Shown here: piece after piece, positions 7,511-15,412 of the stretch | How the letters are laid out: each line of letters opens with the position of its first letter | Position numbering within the stretch: position 1 is the stretch's first letter | Source of the DNA: CAZJDV01 sp964544865 | GTDB taxonomy: Bacteria; Chloroflexota; Dehalococcoidia; Lucifugimonadales; CAJWER01 | DNA: 31,031 bases | Reading direction: 5' to 3' | Assembly (NCBI GenBank): GCA_964544865.1 | Contig: CAZJDV010000023.1 | Span: 1 to 31,031, forward strand | Position numbers and translations under genes: made by a program | The notes under the pieces: generated by a model | Told to the model about the DNA's origin: nothing | Database searches by the model: none | What the model saw: the letters and a program-made list of their open reading frames with translations, nothing else

Positions 7511-9637
7511 CTACACCTGCAGCTTGACCGCACGGATACGGTTATTGAAGTGGTCGCTGATCAGCAGCACGTTGTCTCCGTACAGCAGCAGCCCGTGAGG
7601 CCGATTCAGCCTCGCCTGGGTGGCCGCACCGCCGTCTCCGGCATCTCCCGGCTCTTCGCTTCCCGCGACCGTGGACAGGATGCCGTCCTTCCATGGTGGA
7701 AGGACCCTGCGGACCCGGTCGTTGTTCGTGTCGGAGATGTACAGGACACCGTCGTCGGCGACCGCGAGTCCGTACAGCCCGGAGAAGGAGGCCTCCTGGG
7801 CGCGCGTGCCGTCCGGAGAGAAGCCCTCGGCGCCGGTGCCCGCGACGGTTGTGATCGTGCCGGCCGAGTCGATCCGGCGGACCACGTGGTTGTCGCCGTC
7901 GGCAAAGAGCAAGCTTCCGCCGGCGTCGAAACAAATGGCTGTCGGCGCCCCCACGCGCGCCACCGTCGCGGGCCCGCCGTCGCCCGTGTAGCCGGGCGTG
8001 CCGGTGCCCGCGACCGTCGTTATGATCCTCGTCCCGGCGTCCACCCTGCGTATTCGACCCGCGGCCGAGTCGCCGATGTACACCGAGCCGTCTTGGCCGT
8101 GGGCGACGGAGAGCACGTGGATCAGGTGAGCGCCTATGGCCGGTCCACCGTCGCCCTTGTCCCACTGCTCACCGGACCCGGCCAGGCCCCTTATGGCGCC
8201 GTCGGTATCGACGATACGAACATGCCCGTGCCGGGTGTCGGCGATCACCACACGGCCCGTTGAGTCAACCGACACGTCGTAAGGGTTGCCCAGGTAGGCT
8301 TCCGTGGCGGGTCCGTTGTCTCCACCATAGGCCCGCGCGCCGTTGCCGGCCACGGTCCGTATGACGCCGCCGTCCGGGTCGATCGCCCGAATCCGCTGGT
8401 TCCAGACGTCGGCCAGGTAGATGTGTCCATCTGGTCCGACGGACATCCCGCCTGGCCCGCATAGGAAGCCCTGTGTCGCCTTCTCGCCGTCGTGAATGCT
8501 GGTGCCGCCGAGCGCCGTAGTCACGATCCCGGTCTCACCGTCGTACCGGCGCAGCCGCCCGGAGCAGTCGCCCCAAAACACGGTGCCGTCCGGGTCCGCC
8601 CAGATGCCGACCTCGCAGGAGTTCATCTGCGTCTCGGAGCCGTGCAGGCCCTCCTGCCCGAATCCGGGGACGCCGTTCCCGACCAGGGTCGTGACGATGC
8701 CGGTCTTCGCGTCCACCCTCCTGAGCCGGAACCCGTACTTCTCGCCCACGTACAGGTTGTCGTGGACATCGAGAAATATCGCGTCCGGCATCAGGGTGCT
8801 GGCCTCGGTGGCGAGCCCGCCGTCGCCGTTGGACGCCGCCTGGCCGTTGCCCAGCACGGTGGTGATGATGCCGGTCTTCATGTCGATCTTGCGGATGCGG
8901 TGGTTCGAGTTGTCGCATACGTACAGGTCGCCATTCGAGTCGAAGGCGAGGTGTTCGGGGTGGTTGAACGCCGCCTCGCCGGCGGGTCCGCCGTCTCCGT
9001 GGTAGCCGCCCAGGCTGAGGCCGGGGCCGGAGTATGGGCGGGACGAGCCTTTCTCGGAGGGGTGGTGCCGAGCGTCCTGGCCGGCGAAGGTCTCGATGAT
9101 GCCGGTCTTCGCGTCGACCCGCTTGATGTTGTTGGCCCACTCGCTGGACAGATACAGGTTGCCGTCGTCGTCCACCGCTATCCCACAGTGGGTGTCCAGC
9201 TCCGTATCCACGGCCAGACCGCCGTCGCCCCCGCGGCCAATCTTCCCGGTACCGGCCACCCTGGTGATGATGCCGGTCTCGTAGTCGATGCGGCGGTACG
9301 TCTGGTTGCGCAGGTCCGAGAGATAGAGGTTGCCCTTCTTGTCCTGGGTCAGGTCGTGGGGATTGGATAATCGTGCGTCGATCGCCGGGCCGCCGTCTCC
9401 GGAATGCCCCGGCACGCCATCCCCGGCGAAGGTGTGGAGGATGCCGTCCTTGTCGATGCGCCAGATGCGGTTGGCATGGTAGTCCACGATGATCATGTCG
9501 CCGTCGGGCCGCCGGACGACGCCCAGTGTCCAGCCGGCGTCGGCCTCCTTGGCCGGAATGCCGTCACGATACCCGGCGCCGGCTATCGTCGTGATGTTTC
9601 CTACCGGCAGGTCCCTGAAAATCTTGAGCAGGTCCAT
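7511..9637 (-). CDS. NHL-repeat protein with twelve blades (copy 2)
   Basis: A 708-aa paralogue of the protein at 4978-7164. The repeats align blade for blade, including the unusual fourth unit with its S/G/P-rich insert (from RHHPSEKGSSRPYSG) and the shortened seventh unit beginning TSIHDG. Again there are twelve units, suggesting two six-bladed propellers, and no signal peptide or membrane helix. The ATG at 9637 is well placed: it gives a 15-residue lead before the first strand (ITTIAGAG), and AGGAG lies about 12 nt upstream. It follows the methyltransferase stop by 21 nt on the same strand, so co-transcription is likely. The pair reflects a tandem duplication that has since diverged. Function unknown; a scaffold or ligand-binding role is the usual guess for NHL proteins, not something the sequence proves. 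Confidence 0.92.
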   Translation of the reverse strand: MDLLKIFRDLPVGNITTIAGAGYRDGIPAKEADAGWTLGVVRRPDGDMIIVDYHANRIWRIDKDGILHTFAGDGVPGHSGDGGPAIDARLSNPHDLTQDKKGNLYLSDLRNQTYRRIDYETGIITRVAGTGKIGRGGDGGLAVDTELDTHCGIAVDDDGNLYLSSEWANNIKRVDAKTGIIETFAGQDARHHPSEKGSSRPYSGPGLSLGGYHGDGGPAGEAAFNHPEHLAFDSNGDLYVCDNSNHRIRKIDMKTGIITTVLGNGQAASNGDGGLATEASTLMPDAIFLDVHDNLYVGEKYGFRLRRVDAKTGIVTTLVGNGVPGFGQEGLHGSETQMNSCEVGIWADPDGTVFWGDCSGRLRRYDGETGIVTTALGGTSIHDGEKATQGFLCGPGGMSVGPDGHIYLADVWNQRIRAIDPDGGVIRTVAGNGARAYGGDNGPATEAYLGNPYDVSVDSTGRVVIADTRHGHVRIVDTDGAIRGLAGSGEQWDKGDGGPAIGAHLIHVLSVAHGQDGSVYIGDSAAGRIRRVDAGTRIITTVAGTGTPGYTGDGGPATVARVGAPTAICFDAGGSLLFADGDNHVVRRIDSAGTITTVAGTGAEGFSPDGTRAQEASFSGLYGLAVADDGVLYISDTNNDRVRRVLPPWKDGILSTVAGSEEPGDAGDGGAATQARLNRPHGLLLYGDNVLLISDHFNNRIRAVKLQV

Positions 9638-9658
9638 TCTGATTCTAGCTCCTCGTGT

Positions 9659-10363
9659 TCAGTGGCGATGATCGCGACCCAACAACTCGGCGGCTGTGCC
9701 CGAAACGCTCTTGTGGAACAACACCACGTTCTGACACGGAAACAGCGCGTCCCAGCGGTATCGCCGGCCTATCCAGGCCATCGTCTTCCAGCTGTAGAAG
9801 CTGATGTGGGTTGGGTCGCGATGATAGTACCAGTCCGGGAACCCGTCCCAGGTCTCAAGCATGCCGGTCATCACGCCCAGCCACGAGGACGCCTTCAAAA
9901 GGGTCTGGAATGTGTCGAGCTCCTTGCGCGGCGAGGCGAAGTGCTCCAGCGTCTCGGTGCAGGTGACGAAATCGTAGGTCCGCTCCAGCGCCGCGGGGTC
10001 CGGGTGAAAAAGGGGGTCGTACATGTTGGCGTCGAAGCCCCTCTCGCGCAGCATCATGAGTAGGGCGGGCCCCGGGCCGGCGCCATAGTCGAGCCCGGAG
10101 GCTCCCGCGGACAGGTGGAGTTGCAGCGGGCTGAGCAGGCGGTCCAGGAAGTCGCGGTAGTCCTCGTCCTCCGGATCGTTGTTGTGGGTCAGGTAGCGCT
10201 CCCTCTCGGCATTCGCGCCGATGTGGAACCTGCCCGGCACGAACACCAGGTCGCACTCGGGACAGAGCAAGAAGTCCCTTTCCATGCTCTTTTCGCGACT
10301 GCTGTGGAGCAGCGCGGCATCGGGTGAGAAGCAGAGCGGGCAGGGCTCAGGGCGCGCCGTCAT
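9659..10363 (-). CDS. Class I SAM-dependent methyltransferase with N-terminal zinc-ribbon-like motif
   Basis: A 234-aa Methyltransf_23-like enzyme. The N-terminus carries two CxxC knuckles (C8/C11 and C34/C37), as in the C-methyltransferase-type proteins that begin with a putative zinc-binding domain. SAM motif I is LDYGAGPGP (91-99), and motif IV-like TCTETLEHF follows about 40 residues later. The chain is shorter than the two-domain sugar C-methyltransferases (about 400 aa), so it holds only the methylating half. Its ATG overlaps the stop of the upstream fusion gene by one base (TGATG), which points to translational coupling. The methyl acceptor is unknown; a sugar or a small carbonyl compound would fit the coupled partner, but this is inference. 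Confidence 0.87.
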   Translation of the reverse strand: MTARPEPCPLCFSPDAALLHSSREKSMERDFLLCPECDLVFVPGRFHIGANAERERYLTHNNDPEDEDYRDFLDRLLSPLQLHLSAGASGLDYGAGPGPALLMMLRERGFDANMYDPLFHPDPAALERTYDFVTCTETLEHFASPRKELDTFQTLLKASSWLGVMTGMLETWDGFPDWYYHRDPTHISFYSWKTMAWIGRRYRWDALFPCQNVVLFHKSVSGTAAELLGRDHRH

Positions 10364-12363
10364 CAGTCCTTCAGGTCCAGCCAGCGCAGGTCCGCGGGGG
10401 AGAGCTCGATGTCCAGGGCGGCAAGCGACGTCCAGGTCTCGTGGGGCGACATGGGCCCTATGAGCGGGAATGCCGGGAATGGCTGATGAAGGACGTAGGC
10501 CAGCGCGACGCCGATCGTTGGAACGCCCCTGTCTTTCGCCATTTCACGGGCGCGCGCCAAACGCGCGAAGTTGTCATCGCTGTACCAGCACCTGGCTAGC
10601 TGCGGGTCCGAGTGGTCCGCCGGATCGGCTCTGCCGTCGGCGAAGAACCCCCCGGCCTGGCTCGACCACGGGAAGAGCGGCATCTGCTGTCTTTCGAGCC
10701 AGTCCCTGGAGTCCGGGTCGGAGGCCGCCAGGCAGCCGGACCACGGGGCATCGACCATTCTGGCCAGGCTGAAATTGTTGCTCAGCGCGGTGAACCCAGC
10801 CCGGCCCTTTCGCGCGGCGTACTCGTTGGCCTTCCGCACGCGTTCGATGGTCCAGTTTGAGCCGCCGAAGACCCTGATGCGGCCGGCGTCCCGGTGCTCG
10901 TTCAGGACGTCGACGAACTCGCCGACGGGGATGTCCAGGTTGTCGCGGTGGAGAAAATAGATGTCGACGTAGCCGGTCTGAAGGCGCTCGAGGCTTTCGA
11001 GCAGCTCGGTTGTCACATTTTCTGGGTAGCAGCCAGGGGTATGGGCGCCCTTGGTGATGAGAACGACCTCCTCGCGGATGCCCCGGTTCTTGATCCACCG
11101 GCCGAGGGTGATCTCGGACGAGCCGTAGTGCCTGGCCGTATCGAAGCAGTTCCCACCCAGCTCGAAGTAGTCGTCGCACATTACGCTGGCGTGCCTGAGG
11201 TCTTTGAAGCCCAGGACCCCCATGACCACGCGAGAGATGTCCTTGTCGACGCCTGGGATGCGGGAGTATTTCATGCGGGCGCCGGGTTTCCGCGCCAGAG
11301 GCCGCCCGTGGACAGGCAGCTTCAGGGCGGCGGGCTTTTCGGCGTCGAACTCCACTCCGATGGCCTGCCGCCAGAGGTCCAGCGTCCTCATGTTGGACAG
11401 TGAGTCCTCCCAGGTCATGGCGGGAAACCGGCCCTGGCGGCGCTCGATGTTCGCGGCGACGTGGTCCGCCTCGATAGCGTAGAGCCACCGGTCGGTCTCG
11501 ATGGAAATTTCCTCGGGCGGCTCGCCGCTGCGGTTGACGACGATCTCGCTCGTTCCGCCCTGGCGGCCGCTGCAGAACCAGGGCGAAGGTACGACGATGC
11601 TCCCTTCGGTCCCGAAGATGTGCACGTCGTTGTCCAGGGTGACCCGAACGCCGCAGGCGACTTCAGCGACGATGCCGCCGGGGAAGAGCATGGTCGCCGC
11701 AGTGTACTCGTCGACGCGGCTCTCCTCGCCCACATGCCCCACCGCATGCACCTCCTTGGGCTCCACCACCTCCAGCCCGAGGGCCGCCGCCGCGACCAGC
11801 CGGCACATGGAGACCGTGTAGCACCCGAGGTCGAGGATGCCGCCTCCGCCGAGCTCGTTGTTGAAGTGCCGCTCCTCCAGGTCGTAGGCCCCCCGGTATC
11901 CGAAGCTGGCCCGGACCAGCCGAACGTCGCCGATGACTTTTTGTTTGAGCAGCTCGACCAGCCTCTCCGTCTGCGGGTGGCACCTGTACATGAAGGCTTC
12001 CATGAGGAATACGTCGTTGCGCCGCGCCGCCTCGATGACCGCCATCGTGTCGTAGGCGTTGAGTGTCATCGGCTTCTCGCAGAGGATGTGCTTGCCCGCC
12101 TCGGCGCACCTGATCGCCCACCTGGCGTGCATCGGGTGCGGGGTCGAGACGTATACCGCGTCGACCTCGGGGTCCCGCAGCATGGCGTCGTACCCGGCAT
12201 ATGCGCGCGGGGTTTCGTGCGTCACGGCGAACGCGTCCGCGCCCCGCTGCGTCCTGCTGGCAACGGCCAGCAGGCTGTCGCTGTTGGAGTGATTCAAAGC
12301 CCTGGCAAACGCCTTCGCGATCTTGCCGGTACCGATGATTCCCCAATTGAGATGCTTGTTCAC
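10363..12363 (-). CDS. Gfo/Idh/MocA oxidoreductase fused to aldo/keto reductase
   Basis: One uninterrupted 666-codon frame joins two oxidoreductases. Residues 1 to about 340 are a Gfo/Idh/MocA dehydrogenase: Rossmann loop GIIGTGKIA at 8-16, EKP with K97, and a C-terminal region GGGGILDLGCYTVSM typical of the trans-dihydrodiol dehydrogenase-like branch. After a short linker (residues about 345-361), a complete aldo/keto reductase begins with MKYSRIPG. It has FDTARHYG (Asp and Tyr), ITKGAH (Lys) and FLHRDN (His), so the full catalytic tetrad is kept. Each half is near its normal length and both look active. The start is a GTG at 12363 with a weak ribosome site. It heads the minus-strand run and is divergent from the ThuA-like gene. 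Substrate unknown; sequential oxidation and reduction of a sugar would fit. Confidence 0.9.
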   Translation of the reverse strand: MNKHLNWGIIGTGKIAKAFARALNHSNSDSLLAVASRTQRGADAFAVTHETPRAYAGYDAMLRDPEVDAVYVSTPHPMHARWAIRCAEAGKHILCEKPMTLNAYDTMAVIEAARRNDVFLMEAFMYRCHPQTERLVELLKQKVIGDVRLVRASFGYRGAYDLEERHFNNELGGGGILDLGCYTVSMCRLVAAAALGLEVVEPKEVHAVGHVGEESRVDEYTAATMLFPGGIVAEVACGVRVTLDNDVHIFGTEGSIVVPSPWFCSGRQGGTSEIVVNRSGEPPEEISIETDRWLYAIEADHVAANIERRQGRFPAMTWEDSLSNMRTLDLWRQAIGVEFDAEKPAALKLPVHGRPLARKPGARMKYSRIPGVDKDISRVVMGVLGFKDLRHASVMCDDYFELGGNCFDTARHYGSSEITLGRWIKNRGIREEVVLITKGAHTPGCYPENVTTELLESLERLQTGYVDIYFLHRDNLDIPVGEFVDVLNEHRDAGRIRVFGGSNWTIERVRKANEYAARKGRAGFTALSNNFSLARMVDAPWSGCLAASDPDSRDWLERQQMPLFPWSSQAGGFFADGRADPADHSDPQLARCWYSDDNFARLARAREMAKDRGVPTIGVALAYVLHQPFPAFPLIGPMSPHETWTSLAALDIELSPADLRWLDLKD

Positions 12364-12386
12364 AGGACGATTCTCGATTGATTGTG

Positions 12387-12418
12387 TTGACTGACTACCG
12401 GCGCCGATCTGCTATGAT
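12387..12418 (+). promoter_or_regulatory. Putative promoter for the ThuA-like gene, with inverted repeat around the -10
   Basis: An extended -10 (TG, one base, then TATGAT at 12413-12418) lies 20 bp after a TTGACT at 12387-12392; the spacer is long. GCGCCG (12401-12406) and CGGCGC (12423-12428) form an inverted repeat that brackets the -10, a layout that could serve as an operator. The leader to the start at 12525 is about 100 nt. Confidence 0.4.
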
Positions 12419-12524
12419 TAGCCGGCGCGAGATGGGGCAGAGCCATGATACACGTTTTGAGGAACCGGGTCAGTGACTCCATCGCCGAGTCTATCGATGC
12501 CTGATCGAAAACCGAGGTGAGAGA

Positions 12525-13199
12525 ATGAAGAAATCTGCGCTATTGGTCTGGGGCGGATGGCCGGGCCACTCGCCGAAGGGGTGCACCGAGATTTTCGGCC
12601 CCTGGCTGGAGGGACAGGGCTACGATGTCGCGATATCCGACTCTCTCGAAGCGTATGAGGACGACGAAATGCTCAAGTCGCTAAGCGTCATAGTGCCCAT
12701 CTGGACCCAGGGCGAGATCACCCCGGAGCAGGAGACCAACCTGCTGGCCGCCGTGGCGAGCGGGGTCGGCATATCAGGATGGCACGGCTGCATGGGGGAC
12801 TCCTTCCGCACGAGCGTCGATTACCAGTTCATGGTGGGAGGCCAGTGGGTGTCCCATCCGGGCGGCTACATCGACTACGAGGTCAACATCGTAGACCAAG
12901 ACGACCAAATCACCGCGGGCCTCAGCGACTTCAACATGTCGACGGAGCAGTACTATATGCACGTAGATCCCAGCAACCAAGTCTTGGCGACGACCACCTT
13001 CAAGGGCGACCAGCGGATTAGCGGCAAGGCGCCGTACGAGTGTCCCTGGGTCGCGGGCTGCGTTATGCCGGTCGCGTGGAAGCGCATGTGGGGAAAGGGC
13101 CGCGTGTTTTACTCGTCGCTCGGCCACAAGCTGGACGACTTCGCCGTTCCCGAGGTGCTGGAGATCGCCAAGCGCGGGATACTCTGGGCTAGCCGGTGA
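12525..13199 (+). CDS. ThuA-like domain protein
   Basis: A 224-aa ThuA-family protein with the class I glutamine-amidotransferase-like fold. It starts with a hydrophobic strand (SALLVWGGWPGHSP). It keeps the family's GWHGCMGDSF element at about 87-96 and the GGQWVSHPGG stretch that follows, and it ends with FYSSLGHKLDDF. ThuA proteins are repeatedly found beside Gfo/Idh/MocA oxidoreductases in sugar gene sets; ThuA of Sinorhizobium works with ThuB in trehalose conversion to 3-keto-trehalose derivatives. The biochemical role of most members is unsettled. The ATG has a GAGGTGAGAGA ribosome site. A Gfo/Idh/MocA gene follows 83 nt downstream on the same strand, in line with the usual partnership. 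Confidence 0.88.
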   Translation: MKKSALLVWGGWPGHSPKGCTEIFGPWLEGQGYDVAISDSLEAYEDDEMLKSLSVIVPIWTQGEITPEQETNLLAAVASGVGISGWHGCMGDSFRTSVDYQFMVGGQWVSHPGGYIDYEVNIVDQDDQITAGLSDFNMSTEQYYMHVDPSNQVLATTTFKGDQRISGKAPYECPWVAGCVMPVAWKRMWGKGRVFYSSLGHKLDDFAVPEVLEIAKRGILWASR

Positions 13200-13217
13200 G
13201 GGTGGGAGTTTCACTGT

Positions 13218-13240
13218 GGAGAACGCGGAGAACGCGGAGA
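13218..13240 (+). repeat. Short tandem repeat, 9-bp unit
   Basis: GGAGAACGC occurs twice in a row followed by a partial third copy (GGAGA), in the gap between the ThuA-like gene and the next oxidoreductase. It may be a remnant of a dispersed purine-rich intergenic repeat. No function can be assigned. Confidence 0.6.
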
Positions 13241-13282
13241 TAGAGAGTGGGTCTGGGAAAAAGGACGGATGGGGAAATTAGT

Positions 13283-14380
13283 GTGGCTCCACTGAGGGTG
13301 GGGGTGATGGGGTGCGGGACCATCAGCCCGCAGTATCTGGGTCGTCTGCCCAAGTACGGCGCGGTGGAGGTCGTGGCCTGCGCGGACATCGACCTCGCCA
13401 GGGCTGAGAGCAGGGCGGCGGAGTTTGGAGTGCCGAAGGCGTGCTCCCCTCGAGAGATGCTGCACGACTCGGATATCGAGCTGATCGTCAACCTGACGGT
13501 CCCGAAGATCCATGCCGAGGTCAGTCTGGCGGCCATCGCGGCGGGCAAGCACATCTACAGCGAGAAGCCGCTGGCCGCGGAGCGAGAGGACGGCGGCGCG
13601 ATAATGAGAACGGCGCGGGAGAGCGGGGTCATCGCCGGTTGCGCGCCGGACACGTTTCTTGGCGGCGGCATTCAGACGTGCCGCAAGCTCATCGACGACG
13701 GGGCGATTGGACGGCCTATCGCGGCCACCGCGTTCATTATGAGCCGCGGCCACGAGCACTGGCACGCGGACCCGGACTTCTTCTACCAACGGGGCGGCGG
13801 TCCGATGTTCGATATGGGACCGTATTACCTGACGGCGCTAATATGCTTGACCGGACCCGTAAGGCGAGTCAGCGGCTCCCACGGTAGCGCCTTTAAGAGC
13901 AGGACGATACAGAGTGAGCCTCGGCGCGGAGAGACCATAGACGTGGAGGTCTCGACCCACGTGGCCGGCGTGATGGACTTCGAGAGCGGCGCCATCGGGA
14001 CGATCATCACGAGCTTCGACGTGTGGGCGTCGCGTCTGCCGCGGATCGAGGTGTACGGGACCGAGGGGACGCTGAGCGTGCCCGACCCCAATGGTTTCGG
14101 CGGCCCCGTGCGTGTCCAGCGAGGAAAAAATGACTGGAAAGAGACGCCTCTGGTGTACCCGGAAGGCGGGCGCGGCCTGGGCGTGGCGGAGATGGCCGGA
14201 GCGCTGCGCAGCGGACGGCCCTCGCGGGTCGAGGGCAGCCTGGCGAACCACGTGCTGGACATCATGCACGCATTTCACGAGTCGTCCGATAAAGGGCGGC
14301 ACATCGAGATTGGAACGACGTGCGAACGGCCCGCAGCGGTACCGGCAGGCCTGGAGGAGGGCGTGTTCGACGATGCCTGA
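13283..14380 (+). CDS. Gfo/Idh/MocA family oxidoreductase
   Basis: A 365-aa NAD(P)-dependent oxidoreductase. The Rossmann loop VGVMGCGTIS begins at residue 6, EKP has K95, and the second domain contains GGGPMFDMGPYYLTAL, the region that usually supplies the substrate-facing Asp and Tyr/His. Members oxidise or reduce a hydroxyl of a sugar or cyclitol. The frame stays open to a GTG at 13247, but GGGGA lies 7 nt before the GTG at 13283, and starting there puts the first beta strand at residue 4, as in the family. It probably forms one transcript with ThuA upstream and the aldo/keto reductase 39 nt downstream. The order Gfo/Idh then AKR is the same as inside the fusion gene at 10363-12363. Confidence 0.88.
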   Translation: MAPLRVGVMGCGTISPQYLGRLPKYGAVEVVACADIDLARAESRAAEFGVPKACSPREMLHDSDIELIVNLTVPKIHAEVSLAAIAAGKHIYSEKPLAAEREDGGAIMRTARESGVIAGCAPDTFLGGGIQTCRKLIDDGAIGRPIAATAFIMSRGHEHWHADPDFFYQRGGGPMFDMGPYYLTALICLTGPVRRVSGSHGSAFKSRTIQSEPRRGETIDVEVSTHVAGVMDFESGAIGTIITSFDVWASRLPRIEVYGTEGTLSVPDPNGFGGPVRVQRGKNDWKETPLVYPEGGRGLGVAEMAGALRSGRPSRVEGSLANHVLDIMHAFHESSDKGRHIEIGTTCERPAAVPAGLEEGVFDDA

Positions 14381-14419
14381 CCTGAGGGGGCGAGCAACCG
14401 CGAGCAGGAGGCCAGACTA

Positions 14420-15406
14420 GTGGACCCACTCGATACCGCCGAGATAGGGACGACGGGGCTGCGTGTGACGCGTATGGGCCTTGGGGGCGCGCCGCTGGGC
14501 GGACTGTTAGCCGACGTGGGCGCCGATGTGGCGACGGGCCTCGTGCTGCGCGCCCACGAGCTTGGGGTCCGCTACTTCGACACTGCTCCGCTGTACGGAA
14601 GCGGCAGGAGCGAGCGCCGCTACGCGGGGGCGCTGGCCCGGATTCCGCGCGACGACTTCGTGCTGTCAACGAAGATGGGCCGCTTGCTTGTGCCCATAGC
14701 CGGGCCGCCGGACTCAGGGCCATTCGTCAATGCGCCGACCGTGGCAGAAGTGTTCAATTTCAGCCGCGACGGCGTGCTGAGGTCTCTGGAGGATAGCCTA
14801 GAGCGCCTGGGGCTGGACCGTGTGGACATAGCGTTGATACACGACCCGGACGACCACTTCGATCAGGCTATCGGCGAGGCGTATCCAGCGCTTGCGGAGT
14901 TGCGGTCCCAGGGGGTCGTGAGGGCCATCGGGGCTGGGATGAACCAGTGGCAGATGCCGGCGCGCCTGGCCCGCGAAGGGGATTTCGACTGCTTCCTGCT
15001 GGCGGGCAGATACACGCTGTTGGACCAGTCGGGGCTGGAGGAGCTGCTGCCGATCTGCGAGGAAAAGGGAATCAGCATCGTCATCGGCGGGCCGTACAAC
15101 AGCGGGATCCTGTCGTCCGATCTCTCTCCCGGCGCGACGTTCGACTACGTGGCGGCGCCTCCGCACCTGCTGGATAAGGCGAGAAGAATCAGCGCTGTGT
15201 GCGACCGCCACGGCGTGCCGCTGAAGGCGGCGGCACTGCAATTCGGCCTGGCCCATCCGGCGGTCGCGGCGACGATACCGGGGGCGCGCTCCGTAGCCGA
15301 GGTCGAGGAGAACCTCGCGATGGCGGCGCATCCGATTCCCGGCCAGCTCTGGGATGAGTTGCGCGCCGAGCGGCTTATATCAGAGGCGGCGCCGACGCCC
15401 GCCTGA
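14420..15406 (+). CDS. Aldo/keto reductase, L-fucose/D-threo-aldose dehydrogenase-like
   Basis: A 328-aa member of the aldo/keto reductase superfamily with the whole catalytic tetrad: D54 and Y59 in YFDTAPLYGSG, K85 in LSTKMGR, and H141 in ALIHDPD. The layout IGTTGLRVTRMGLGGAPLGG at the N-terminus and the HDPDDH segment resemble D-threo-aldose 1-dehydrogenases (L-fucose and D-arabinose dehydrogenases), which oxidise the anomeric carbon to a lactone. The exact sugar is an inference. It begins with GTG, preceded by GGAGG. It follows the Gfo/Idh/MocA gene closely and ends only 6 nt from the convergent gene at 15413. Confidence 0.87.
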   Translation: MDPLDTAEIGTTGLRVTRMGLGGAPLGGLLADVGADVATGLVLRAHELGVRYFDTAPLYGSGRSERRYAGALARIPRDDFVLSTKMGRLLVPIAGPPDSGPFVNAPTVAEVFNFSRDGVLRSLEDSLERLGLDRVDIALIHDPDDHFDQAIGEAYPALAELRSQGVVRAIGAGMNQWQMPARLAREGDFDCFLLAGRYTLLDQSGLEELLPICEEKGISIVIGGPYNSGILSSDLSPGATFDYVAAPPHLLDKARRISAVCDRHGVPLKAAALQFGLAHPAVAATIPGARSVAEVEENLAMAAHPIPGQLWDELRAERLISEAAPTPA

Positions 15407-15412
15407 GCACAC

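Noticed and set aside
12444..12503. 19-codon frame in the ThuA leader as a regulatory peptide
   Set aside because: It has no clear ribosome site and no run of one amino acid that would suggest attenuation.
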